From contig NZ_JAIXYH010000076.1 in NCBI RefSeq assembly GCF_027490375.1, positions 1-64,000 of the forward strand: 64,000 nt of DNA, read 5' to 3'. This document shows positions 29,670 through 38,436 of the stretch, in pieces. Source of the stretch: Flavobacterium sp. (lineage in GTDB: Bacteria; Bacteroidota; Bacteroidia; Flavobacteriales; Flavobacteriaceae). Positions within the stretch are counted from its first letter, which is position 1; every line of letters begins with the position of its first letter. Under the pieces are notes generated by a model that saw only the letters and a program-made list of their open reading frames with translations, searched no databases and was not told where the DNA came from. The translations under genes and the position numbers were made by a program.

Positions 29670-30224
29670 TTAGAAAACAGCTATGTTGTAAAAGTTTCCT
29701 TCTTGAAAATTCACGTTATCAGCAGCCAAAGTGCTCTCTCCTTGATACTTGGCGTTAAATTTGAAAGTTCCCGATATTACCCTTCTCTCTGGGTCCCACT
29801 TTGTTACTACAATCTGTAGGTTTCCTGGATCTTCGCGATCGGTATTGAAACCTAGACCAGTTACATATTCTAGCTCAGTTCCACCATCGGTGAAAGTATA
29901 GCTTGCGCTGATATCGTCGTCTAAGGTAGGTTCAGTAGGGTTGTATCCGTACGTATACGTTTGCGCGTTAGCCGCATTGATCGCGACTGATAAGTCAAGA
30001 GGAAAAGAAATTGTTGTTACTTCTAGTCCGTTATACGATGTGATTGTCAACTTTCCTGTATTCGGAACCGCAGGATCTGTAGGTGTATGATCGCCTGATG
30101 TCACATCGCCTCTCCAAACACGATTGTCTTTGCGGGCTTGAAAACCTGGATCATTAAAAACTACTTCGTTCTCGCAAGCAATTGCCACTAATGCGAAAAC
30201 CAATATTGAAAAAATTTTCTTCAT
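29670..30224 (-). CDS. DUF6252-like lipoprotein
   Basis: MKKIFSILVFALVAIACENE lipobox; Flavobacteria-type beta-rich lipoprotein. Confidence 0.6.
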   Translation of the reverse strand: MKKIFSILVFALVAIACENEVVFNDPGFQARKDNRVWRGDVTSGDHTPTDPAVPNTGKLTITSYNGLEVTTISFPLDLSVAINAANAQTYTYGYNPTEPTLDDDISASYTFTDGGTELEYVTGLGFNTDREDPGNLQIVVTKWDPERRVISGTFKFNAKYQGESTLAADNVNFQEGNFYNIAVF

Positions 30225-30393
30225 TTGAGTTAATCGGTTAATATGACTTTGAGAAGTCGGTTACAAAAATAGTTTTTAAAACGAAATAGCAATCATATCC
30301 GCTCATAAAATCAAAAAATTACGCCAGAAATAGAATTTTTATAACAAACAACAAATTTGAAAGACCCACTTACGGTATTTCGGAAATTTATAG

Positions 30394-30401
30394 TACTTTT
30401 G
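30394..30401 (+). promoter_or_regulatory. candidate -7 box (TACTTTTG) for rpsP operon
   Basis: Matches TAnnTTTG, about 50 nt upstream of rpsP. Confidence 0.4.
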
Positions 30402-30451
30402 CAGCCTTAATTAACAGAGGTCGAGTACCTCGCAATTTAATCAATAAGATT

Positions 30452-31024
30452 ATGGCTGTAAAAATCAGACTACAGAGACACGGAAAGAAAGGTAAACCAT
30501 TTTATTGGGTAGTTGCTGCCGATGCACGTTCTAAGCGTGACGGTCGTTACCTAGAGAAATTGGGAACTTACAATCCGAACACCAACCCTGCAACAATCGA
30601 CCTAAACATCGATCATGCTGTGCAGTGGTTACACAATGGTGCACAACCAACCGACACTGCGCGTGCTATTCTTTCTTATAAAGGAGTGCTTTTAAAGCAC
30701 CACTTAGATGGCGGCGTTAGAAAAGGAGCTTTAACTCAAGAGCAAGCTGATGCGAAATTCGCTGCTTGGTTGGAAGAAAAAGTTGGAAAAGTTGACGCTA
30801 AGAAAGACAACCTATCAAAAGCAAAAGCAGATGCGAAAGCTAAAGCACTTGCTGCTGAAAAAGCTGTAAACGAAAAACGTGCAAATGCTGCTGCTGAAGC
30901 TGAAGCTGCTGCAAAAGCTGAGGCTGAAGCTGCTGAAAACGCTGCTGCTGCTGAAGAAGTTGCCACTGAAGCTGCCGCTGAAGAGCCTGCTGCTGACGAA
31001 GCTACTGAAGAAACTCAGGCTTAA
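30452..31024 (+). CDS. rpsP: 30S ribosomal protein S16 with Ala/Glu-rich C-terminal extension
   Basis: MAVKIRLQRHGKKGKPFYWVVAADARSKRDGRYLEKLGTYNP. Confidence 0.97.
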   Translation: MAVKIRLQRHGKKGKPFYWVVAADARSKRDGRYLEKLGTYNPNTNPATIDLNIDHAVQWLHNGAQPTDTARAILSYKGVLLKHHLDGGVRKGALTQEQADAKFAAWLEEKVGKVDAKKDNLSKAKADAKAKALAAEKAVNEKRANAAAEAEAAAKAEAEAAENAAAAEEVATEAAAEEPAADEATEETQA

Positions 31025-31036
31025 TTTTTTCTGCGA

Positions 31037-31561
31037 ATGCGAAAAGCTGATTGTTTCCACTTAGGCAAAATCGCGAAAAAATTTAGCTTTAAAGGCGAGC
31101 TCTTACTGTATCTCGATACCGACGAACCTCACCTTTACCAAAATTTGGAATCAGTTTTTGTTGAATGCAACAACGAACTGATTCCTTTTTTTATGGAAAG
31201 TGCTTCCTTACATAAAAACGACTTTCTACGCGTGAAATTCGAAGATGTAAACTCCGAAGCCGAAGCCGACGAACTCATCGGAAATGCACTTTACCTCCCA
31301 CTCTCTTTCCTTCCAAAACTCAGCGGAAACAAATTTTACTTCCACGAAGTAATCGGATTCACCATCGTCGATCAAAAAGAAGGTCGCGTGGGCGTAATTC
31401 AATCGGTGAACGACAGCACAGCACAACCACTGTTCGAAGTGCTCGATGGCGAAACAGAAATGCTTATTCCGATGATCGATCAGTTTTTAGTTAAAGTAGA
31501 TCGCGCCAAGAAAGAAATTGTCATGAACTTGCCGGAAGGCTTAGTCGATATGTACCGCTAA
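31037..31561 (+). CDS. rimM: ribosome maturation factor RimM
   Basis: HLGKIAKKFSFKGEL, position after rpsP. Confidence 0.92.
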   Translation: MRKADCFHLGKIAKKFSFKGELLLYLDTDEPHLYQNLESVFVECNNELIPFFMESASLHKNDFLRVKFEDVNSEAEADELIGNALYLPLSFLPKLSGNKFYFHEVIGFTIVDQKEGRVGVIQSVNDSTAQPLFEVLDGETEMLIPMIDQFLVKVDRAKKEIVMNLPEGLVDMYR

Positions 31562-31564
31562 TAC

Positions 31565-32275
31565 ATGCCTGTTTTTTCATTCAAAAAATTTGATATTCAG
31601 CAAGATAAAGCCGCGATGAAAGTGGGCACAGACGCTGTAATTCTCGGAGCATTTTCCGATATTTCCAACCAACCGCAAACTATTTTGGATGTTGGTGCCG
31701 GCACCGGAATTCTGGCTCTTATGCTCGCACAACGCTGCGGCGCCGAAATTATTGACGCCATTGAAATCGACGACGCGGCCTATTTGGAATGCGTCGATAA
31801 CTTTGAAAACAGTCCGTGGGGCTACCGCCTATTTTGCTATCACGGCGACTTTGCGGAGCTCGTTGAAGATTCGGAGTATGGTTACGACTTAATAATTTCG
31901 AATCCGCCGTTTTATCTCAACCAGCACTTCGCAGAAAACGAAAGTAGGACAACGGCTCGATTTGCCGACAAATTACAACCCGAATTCTTTTTTTCTTGCG
32001 CGGCCGACTTGCTTACCGAAACAGGAACCGTACAAATTATCGTTCCGGAGGTCGATCATCCGGTTTGGGTAAACGCCGCAAAAAAGGCAGAATTGCAACT
32101 ACGACACCGCATGATTATTTACCCAATGCCCGGAAAAGCAGCTAAACGAACGGTCTTGCAGTTCGGATTTGACGCGGTAGCAGTAACCGAATCGGAACTA
32201 ACCGTCGAGGAAAGTCGCGGGAACTATACGGCACAATACCGCGAAGCAACGAAAGATTTCCATCCTAAATTTTAA
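31565..32275 (+). CDS. trmN6: tRNA1(Val) (adenine(37)-N6)-methyltransferase
   Basis: FDIQQDKAAMKVGTDAVILGAF, LDVGAGTGILALMLAQR, IISNPPFY. Confidence 0.88.
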   Translation: MPVFSFKKFDIQQDKAAMKVGTDAVILGAFSDISNQPQTILDVGAGTGILALMLAQRCGAEIIDAIEIDDAAYLECVDNFENSPWGYRLFCYHGDFAELVEDSEYGYDLIISNPPFYLNQHFAENESRTTARFADKLQPEFFFSCAADLLTETGTVQIIVPEVDHPVWVNAAKKAELQLRHRMIIYPMPGKAAKRTVLQFGFDAVAVTESELTVEESRGNYTAQYREATKDFHPKF

Positions 32276-32293
32276 CGACACTGCTTGACATGT

Positions 32294-32427
32294 GGGCGGT
32301 CCGGCGGCAAACTTACCGTGGAAATACATAGCCGCCGTCAGGCCATACGCTATATCTTTTGCCTACGTACCTCCGGCAAAAGGATGCCGCTGCTGTCCTT
32401 ACCGCGAAAGCCGTTATCAAACGTTAG
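32294..32427 (+). repeat. GGGC-type structured intergenic element (member E2)
   Basis: GGGCGGTCCGGCGG...CCGTGGAAATACATAGCCGCCGTCAGGCCATACGCTATAT; stem CTTTTGCC/GGCAAAAG (32356-32363/32375-32382); CCGCTGCTGTCCTTACCGCGAAAGCCGTTA...AACGTTAG. Confidence 0.75.
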
Positions 32428-32503
32428 TGTTTTTGACGAATTATTTCAGGAAATTTTTTTACTTTTTTAATTAGTTAAAAATATGATTATCATTGATTTA
32501 ATA

Positions 32504-32525
32504 CGAGGTAATATTGCATTATTAC
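32504..32525 (+). repeat. GAGGTAATATTGCAATATTAC palindromic motif, copy 3 (one mismatch)
   Basis: CGAGGTAATATTGCATTATTAC. Confidence 0.7.
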
Positions 32526-32671
32526 GAATGGATTTTTGCAAATCCGTTTAGTCCTTTTTCGGCTCTATAATTTTTCAACCAAAATAGATTTTGATTGCAA
32601 TCAAGAATAAACGTCGATTGATCTCAGCACTTTCAATCTTAAATCTTCTATCTTAATACTTAATACTCCCA

Positions 32672-32880
32672 TCTTAATACTTTTCCCGTGTGAGCGGGCG
32701 CAACGGCATCCTTTTAGGCGTACTCGAATTTCCACTAAATAATGGCCTAAAAGATACAGTGGAGCACGCGACGGCGCTAAGGCACGTCCAAATTCGATTA
32801 ACATGCGTTGGTGTGTTTGTTAATTGGAAAAGCTTGCACGGGCACTTTGTGGGTTTGTTACGTTGAGCGCCGGCACACCC
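32672..32880 (-). repeat. GGGC-type structured intergenic element (member E3)
   Basis: Minus strand GGGTGTGCCGGCGC...GTATCTTTTAGGC-loop-GCCTAAAAGGATGCCGTTGCGCCCGCT; stem 32711-32719/32745-32753. Confidence 0.55.
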
Positions 32881-32891
32881 AAATAAAAAAA

Positions 32892-33800
32892 TCAGATCAA
32901 CTTTTCTAGATTTCGCTTTAAACCCGCATAACCGGGTCGTTCGAGCGGCGACTTGCGGAAAATTTCCGAAAATGTATCTTCAGTAAGTTCTAGCCACTCT
33001 TTTTTAGACATTTCCAAAATCTTTGCGTTGGGCAAAAACAGGGGTTCGTTGTGTGGTTTACTGAACTTATTCCAAGGGCAAACGTCTTGGCAAACATCGC
33101 AACCAAATGCCCAATTGTCTAGATTTACTTCGTCGGAAATGGGAAGATGCGACTTTAATTCAATTGTAAAATACGAAATACACTTACTGCCATCAACCAC
33201 GTAAGGTGCCACGATAGCTTGGGTAGGGCAGGCGTCGATGCAAGCTGTGCAAGTACCACAATGGTCGGTTACAGGCGTGTCTGGTGGCAATTCGAGATCT
33301 ACAATCAGTTCCGCGATAAAATAAAACGAGCCGACACTTTTGGTAATTAAATTACTGTTTTTGCCGATCCATCCTAAGCCCGATTTTGCCGCCCAGGCTT
33401 TGTCGAGCACCGGCGCCGAATCGACGAACGCGCGTCCGTTTATCTCACCGATTTCCGCGCGCATAAAACGCAAGAGCTCTTTAAGCTTGTCTTTTATCAC
33501 GAAATGATAATCGGTTCCGTAGGCGTATTTAGAGACCTTGAACGAGTCTGAAACCTGTGTTTTCTCGGGAAAATAATTGAGTAACAGTGAAATTACCGTT
33601 TTCGCGCCTGGAACAAGCAAACGCGGGTCGAGGCGCATATCGAAATGATTATTCATATACGACATTTCGCCTTGGTACTTATTTTTGAGCCACGATTCGA
33701 GGCGAGGTGCTTCGGTTTCCAGAAATTCGGCACGCGAAAAACCGCAGGACAAAAATCCAAGCTCTGCGGCTTTTGTTTTAATTAGTGCGCTGTAATCCAT
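32892..33800 (-). CDS. queG: tRNA epoxyqueuosine(34) reductase
   Basis: [18 protein letters not shown] and [11 protein letters not shown] 4Fe-4S motifs. Confidence 0.94.
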   Translation of the reverse strand: MDYSALIKTKAAELGFLSCGFSRAEFLETEAPRLESWLKNKYQGEMSYMNNHFDMRLDPRLLVPGAKTVISLLLNYFPEKTQVSDSFKVSKYAYGTDYHFVIKDKLKELLRFMRAEIGEINGRAFVDSAPVLDKAWAAKSGLGWIGKNSNLITKSVGSFYFIAELIVDLELPPDTPVTDHCGTCTACIDACPTQAIVAPYVVDGSKCISYFTIELKSHLPISDEVNLDNWAFGCDVCQDVCPWNKFSKPHNEPLFLPNAKILEMSKKEWLELTEDTFSEIFRKSPLERPGYAGLKRNLEKLI

Positions 33801-33821
33801 GAAAACCGACTTTAAAACGAG

Positions 33822-34844
33822 TTAAAAAAGGCTGCCCTGCGCGTTTGGACGCGATTTTCCTAGATGCTGGAATGCTTTGTCGGTTACTTCTCGTCCGCGT
33901 GGTGTACGCATAATAAAACCTTCTTGAATAAGAAACGGCTCATATACTTCCTCGATAGTTTCGGCGCTTTCACTCACTGCTGTTGCCAGCGTAGACAGTC
34001 CGACAGGACCACCTTTGTACTTATCGATGATGGTCGATAGAATTTTATTGTCCATTTCGTCAAGACCGAACGCATCTACATGCAAAGCTTTTAATGCATA
34101 GCGTGCAATTTCGATATCGATGGTGCCGTTTCCTTTAATTTGTGCAAAATCGCGAACACGACGTAAAAGTGCGTTTGCAATACGTGGAGTTCCACGACTT
34201 CGGCCAGCGATTTCGATCGCAGCATCGGTTGTAATGGGCGTTTTAATAATGCCAGCACTTCGTTCGATGATCGTACTGAGCAACTCTTTATTGTAATACT
34301 GTAATCGACTTTGAATCCCGAAACGAGCACGCATAGGCGCAGTGAGTAATCCCGAACGTGTGGTGGCACCGACAAGCGTAAATGGGTTAAGATTGATTTG
34401 AACGGATCTGGCATTAGGACCCGATTCGATCATGATATCAATCTTGAAATCTTCCATGGCAGAATACAAATACTCTTCCACCACTGGACTTAAGCGATGG
34501 ATTTCGTCGATAAAAAGCACGTCGCGTTCTTCGAGGTTTGTTAGTAAACCTGCTAGATCACCGGGTTTATCAAGTACCGGACCTGAAGTGATTTTTATAC
34601 CCACACCAAGTTCGTTGGCTAGGATATTAGCCAAAGTCGTTTTCCCTAATCCAGGCGGACCGTGAAAGAGGGCATGATCGAGCGCTTCGCCTCGCAAATT
34701 TGCGGCTTTAACGAATACTTTCAGGTTTTCGAGCACTTGATCTTGACCCGCGAAATCATCGAAACTAAGCGGACGCAGTTTCTTCTCGAGGTCGAGTTCT
34801 TCGGGCGAGAAATGATTATCGGTTGGGTCTAAATTTTGATTCAT
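33822..34844 (-). CDS. ruvB: Holliday junction branch migration helicase RuvB
   Basis: [55 protein letters not shown]. Confidence 0.97.
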   Translation of the reverse strand: MNQNLDPTDNHFSPEELDLEKKLRPLSFDDFAGQDQVLENLKVFVKAANLRGEALDHALFHGPPGLGKTTLANILANELGVGIKITSGPVLDKPGDLAGLLTNLEERDVLFIDEIHRLSPVVEEYLYSAMEDFKIDIMIESGPNARSVQINLNPFTLVGATTRSGLLTAPMRARFGIQSRLQYYNKELLSTIIERSAGIIKTPITTDAAIEIAGRSRGTPRIANALLRRVRDFAQIKGNGTIDIEIARYALKALHVDAFGLDEMDNKILSTIIDKYKGGPVGLSTLATAVSESAETIEEVYEPFLIQEGFIMRTPRGREVTDKAFQHLGKSRPNAQGSLF

Positions 34845-34861
34845 AAACTATTAGCAAACTA

Positions 34862-35146
34862 TTAGTGAAGTTTTGGTGCAATAATATCTTGAAAATCGTT
34901 TGTCTTTTTAAGGTAGGCAACTATAAACGGACAAAGAGGCACGATTTTGAATTCGAGCCGACGAATGAGCTCTAATGTTTCGACGACTAGTTTAGTACCT
35001 ACACCTCGGCCGGCAATCTGTCGGGGAACGCAGGTGTGTGTAAGCAGCAATACTGCGCCGGGCTTTTCGACATATTCGATGAAAGCCGTTTCACCATCGA
35101 TCGACGTTTCGAAACGCGAAGCTTCCTTATTTTGTATTACTTGCAT
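34862..35146 (-). CDS. GNAT N-acetyltransferase (YjdJ-like)
   Basis: Short GNAT with AGRGVGTKLV motif, CPFIVAYLKK. Confidence 0.85.
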   Translation of the reverse strand: MQVIQNKEASRFETSIDGETAFIEYVEKPGAVLLLTHTCVPRQIAGRGVGTKLVVETLELIRRLEFKIVPLCPFIVAYLKKTNDFQDIIAPKLH

Positions 35147-35363
35147 TCTCGTCGGTATTCATGTAATAGGATAATGCTCCTGAAGGGCACCGTTTCACTT
35201 GGTTAACTATATCAGCTGTGCTTGCGTTTTCGGGTTGGATCCAAGGTTTATCCTTAGGCTTGAAAACAGCTGGAAGTTCTTTAGCGCAAAACGCCGCATG
35301 TATGCACAATTTCGGTTGCCATACTATAGTGACTTCACCGTTGGTATATTTCTTTTGTTCCAT
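35127..35363 (-). CDS. (4Fe-4S) mono-cluster protein YjdI-like
   Basis: CIHAAFCAKELPAVF...VKRCPSGALSY; overlaps the GNAT gene by 20 nt. Confidence 0.85.
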   Translation of the reverse strand: MEQKKYTNGEVTIVWQPKLCIHAAFCAKELPAVFKPKDKPWIQPENASTADIVNQVKRCPSGALSYYMNTDENASNTK

Positions 35364-35388
35364 AGCTAAAATGAAATAAATATACAGA

Positions 35389-35416
35389 AAAAAGGCCTTT
35401 CAAATGAAAGGCCTTT
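35389..35416 (-). terminator. intrinsic terminator of act-cox operon
   Basis: AAAGGCCTTTC-AAAT-GAAAGGCCTTT with T-run on the minus strand. Confidence 0.8.
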
Positions 35417-35419
35417 GTA

Positions 35420-37225
35420 TTAGTGATTCAGAACTTGTTCACCTGGTTTCATCGGAACGTTCTGTGGTACGAAATCATCGTCGTGTCCAGGCTTACTGTA
35501 ATCGTAAGGCCATCTGTGTACTTCAGGAATTTCTCCTGGCCAGTTTCCGTGCATATGCTCCACTGGTGCTGTCCACTCGAGTGTGTTAGATCTCCATGGG
35601 TTTTGTTCTGTTTTCTTACCATAGAACATGGAATGGAAGAAGTTATACAAGAACACCAACTGGAAAGCGCCACCTACTAAAGCAAAAACCGTAATAAGTA
35701 CGTTTACGTTTTGTAGGTCATCAAATAATGGGAAGTTTGTGTTGGTATAGTAACGACGTGGTAAACCAGCCATACCAATAAAGTGCATCGGGAAGAAAAC
35801 TCCGTAAGCACAAACCGCAGTTACCCAGAAGTGAATGTAACCTAAGTTTTTATTCATCATACGCCCGTACATTCTTGGGAACCAGTGGTACACACCCGCG
35901 AATAAACCGTAAAGTGCTGAGATACCCATTACTAAGTGGAAGTGCGCCACAACGAAATACGTATCGTGAACGTTAATGTCGAGCGTGCTATCACCAAGGA
36001 TGATACCTGTTAAACCACCTGTAATAAATGTTGAAACCAATCCGATTGAGAACAACATCGCAGGGTTCAGCTGTAGATTTCCTTTCCACAAAGTAGTAAT
36101 GTAATTAAACGCTTTTACTGCCGAAGGAATCGCAATCAAAAGAGTTGTGAAGGTAAATACCGATCCTAAGAATGGGTTCATACCTGAAATAAACATGTGG
36201 TGCCCCCATACGATAGTTGAAAGGAACGCAATTGCTAAAATCGAAGCAATCATAGCACGGTAACCAAAAATTGGTTTACGTGAATTTGTTGCAATAATTT
36301 CAGAAGTGATACCTAAAGCTGGTAATAATACGATGTATACCTCAGGGTGTCCGAGGAACCAGAAAAGGTGCTCGAACAATACTGGTGAACCACCTTGGTA
36401 GTGCAGTACTTCTCCAGCAATATAAATATCTGATAAGAAGAAAGACGTTCCAAAACTTCTGTCCATAATCAACAATAAAGCAGCAGATAAAAGAACAGGG
36501 AACGAGATAATACCGATAACAGCTGTGATAAAGAAGGCCCATATGGTAAGCGGCAAGCGTGTCATCGACATACCTTTAGTTCTCAGGTTGATTACAGTTA
36601 CAACGTAGTTTAATGAACCCATCAAAGACGAGGCGATGAAAATTGCCATCGAAACTAACCATAACGTCATACCTGTTCCTGAACCCGGAATTGCTTGTGG
36701 TACTGCAGAAAGCGGTGGGTAAATTGTCCAACCGGCAGAAGCTGGCCCTGATTCAACAAATAAGCTCGACACCATGATTACACTTGATAAGAAGAATAAC
36801 CAGTATGAAATCATATTCATAAAACCGGACGCCATATCTCGTGCTCCACATTGCAGTGGAATAAGTAAGTTACTAAACGTACCACTTAAACCAGCGGTAA
36901 GAACAAAGAATACCATAATGGTACCGTGAATGGTAACTAAAGCCAGATAGATGTCATTTCGCATAACACCGTTTGGTGCGAAATCATCACCTAAAAAGAA
37001 ACTAAAAACTTTAAAAGATTGCTCAGGCCATGCTAACTGCATTCTGAACAATAAAGACATTCCAATACCTATTACACCCATAATGATACCAGTAATCAGG
37101 TACTGTTTGGCGATCATTTTGTGGTCAATACTAAAGATGTATTTTGTAATAAAAGTATCCTTGTGGTGGTGCTCATGGTCGTGAGCGTGATCCAATGCGT
37201 GGTCGTGTGCGTGCGCTGCTGACAT
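35420..37225 (-). CDS. coxA: cytochrome c oxidase subunit I
   Basis: WFLGHPEVYIVLLP, HDTYFVVAHFHLVMG; His-rich N-terminus. Confidence 0.96.
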   Translation of the reverse strand: MSAAHAHDHALDHAHDHEHHHKDTFITKYIFSIDHKMIAKQYLITGIIMGVIGIGMSLLFRMQLAWPEQSFKVFSFFLGDDFAPNGVMRNDIYLALVTIHGTIMVFFVLTAGLSGTFSNLLIPLQCGARDMASGFMNMISYWLFFLSSVIMVSSLFVESGPASAGWTIYPPLSAVPQAIPGSGTGMTLWLVSMAIFIASSLMGSLNYVVTVINLRTKGMSMTRLPLTIWAFFITAVIGIISFPVLLSAALLLIMDRSFGTSFFLSDIYIAGEVLHYQGGSPVLFEHLFWFLGHPEVYIVLLPALGITSEIIATNSRKPIFGYRAMIASILAIAFLSTIVWGHHMFISGMNPFLGSVFTFTTLLIAIPSAVKAFNYITTLWKGNLQLNPAMLFSIGLVSTFITGGLTGIILGDSTLDINVHDTYFVVAHFHLVMGISALYGLFAGVYHWFPRMYGRMMNKNLGYIHFWVTAVCAYGVFFPMHFIGMAGLPRRYYTNTNFPLFDDLQNVNVLITVFALVGGAFQLVFLYNFFHSMFYGKKTEQNPWRSNTLEWTAPVEHMHGNWPGEIPEVHRWPYDYSKPGHDDDFVPQNVPMKPGEQVLNH

Positions 37226-37242
37226 AATATTATACTTTTAAA

Positions 37243-38418
37243 TTATTTTCTTAAAACTTGAGCCATTGTTTTTGGAGCATCGGCTGGAGCCGCAGCTGGT
37301 TCTGTTGCAGGGGCAGCACCTTCAGCAGGAGCTTCCTCGGCAGCTTTTGCTTCTTTCACAGCTTGCGCTAAAGTAGGTTTAGCATCAAGCCATTGTTTGA
37401 AGTCGGCCGGCGTGTCTACAACAAGTTTAATTTGCATGTTATAATGCGAAGCACCACAAATCTTGTTACACAAAAGCAAGTAATCAAAGATGTAAGGATC
37501 AAGAGGCGCCTTACCTTCAGCCTTTAATTCATTACTTTTTTGGATTCGGATTTTATTGATGTTGGCAACTTTCTCAATCATTTTTGGATCATTGCGCATT
37601 TCGTCCGTAGTTAGCGTTGGAGTGAAGGCGAATTGCGTAACCATTCCTGGAACACAGTTCATCTGCGCTCTAAAGTGTGGCATATACGCTGAGTGCAATA
37701 CATCCTGACTTCTAAACTTGAACAAAATTTTCTTACCTTTTGGAACATGGAATTCGCCCGTTACCGTTTTATCATCTTGGGCATTAGGATCCGACATATC
37801 AACACCCATGCTATTTATACCTTCGATATAACGAACGTTTGCTTTTCCAAGCTCGTTATCATTTCCAGCATAACGAACTTCCCAACCAAATTGCTTTGCA
37901 TATACTTCAACAATCATAACGTCATCTTCTTCATCAACGAACATGATATTGTTCCAAGCGTAAAGTCCGTATAAAATAAGACCGGCCAAAACAATCGCAG
38001 GAATAACAGACCAAATGAATTCTAGGCGATCGTTATCTGCAAAATAAAGAGCTACATTGCCTTTTTTGCCTCTGTACTTAAAAGCAAAATAGTGAAGCAA
38101 CACTTGAGTCACTGCTTGAACGATAAAGATAACCACCCAAGTTATATTCATCAACTGGTCGATGTCTTTACCGTGCTCTGAAGCTGGGTTAGAAAGGACT
38201 AAGTGACCCCATTTCAATAAACCGTAAATTGTAAAGATATAGATGAACGCCAAGAAACCGAACATGAGGTAACCTTGGATATTGTTGTCTTTGTCATTTG
38301 CGATTTGAGAATCGTCGTAACCACCTTTCCTGGCCTGTGTTAACTGAAATATCTTTGTCAGTTGCCAAACAGCAATCCCCAACAAGGCTACGACAATAAT
38401 TACCAACAAACTTTGCAT
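37243..38418 (-). CDS. coxB: cytochrome c oxidase subunit II
   Basis: DVLHSAYMPHFRAQMNCVPGM and CNKICGASHYNM Cu-A-type motifs. Confidence 0.94.
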   Translation of the reverse strand: MQSLLVIIVVALLGIAVWQLTKIFQLTQARKGGYDDSQIANDKDNNIQGYLMFGFLAFIYIFTIYGLLKWGHLVLSNPASEHGKDIDQLMNITWVVIFIVQAVTQVLLHYFAFKYRGKKGNVALYFADNDRLEFIWSVIPAIVLAGLILYGLYAWNNIMFVDEEDDVMIVEVYAKQFGWEVRYAGNDNELGKANVRYIEGINSMGVDMSDPNAQDDKTVTGEFHVPKGKKILFKFRSQDVLHSAYMPHFRAQMNCVPGMVTQFAFTPTLTTDEMRNDPKMIEKVANINKIRIQKSNELKAEGKAPLDPYIFDYLLLCNKICGASHYNMQIKLVVDTPADFKQWLDAKPTLAQAVKEAKAAEEAPAEGAAPATEPAAAPADAPKTMAQVLRK

Positions 38419-38436
38419 CTGTTTAAATCTTTAAAA

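Noticed and set aside
32294-32427. GGGC elements as integron attC sites (3' AACGTTAG resembles the R' core)
   Set aside because: No matching R'' (RYYYAAC) at the other end, no integrase gene in the window and no cassette-like ORF array.
32285-32474. Short ORFs at 32285..32470 and 32292..32474
   Set aside because: They lie in structured repeat E2; apparent coding is explained by the repeat.
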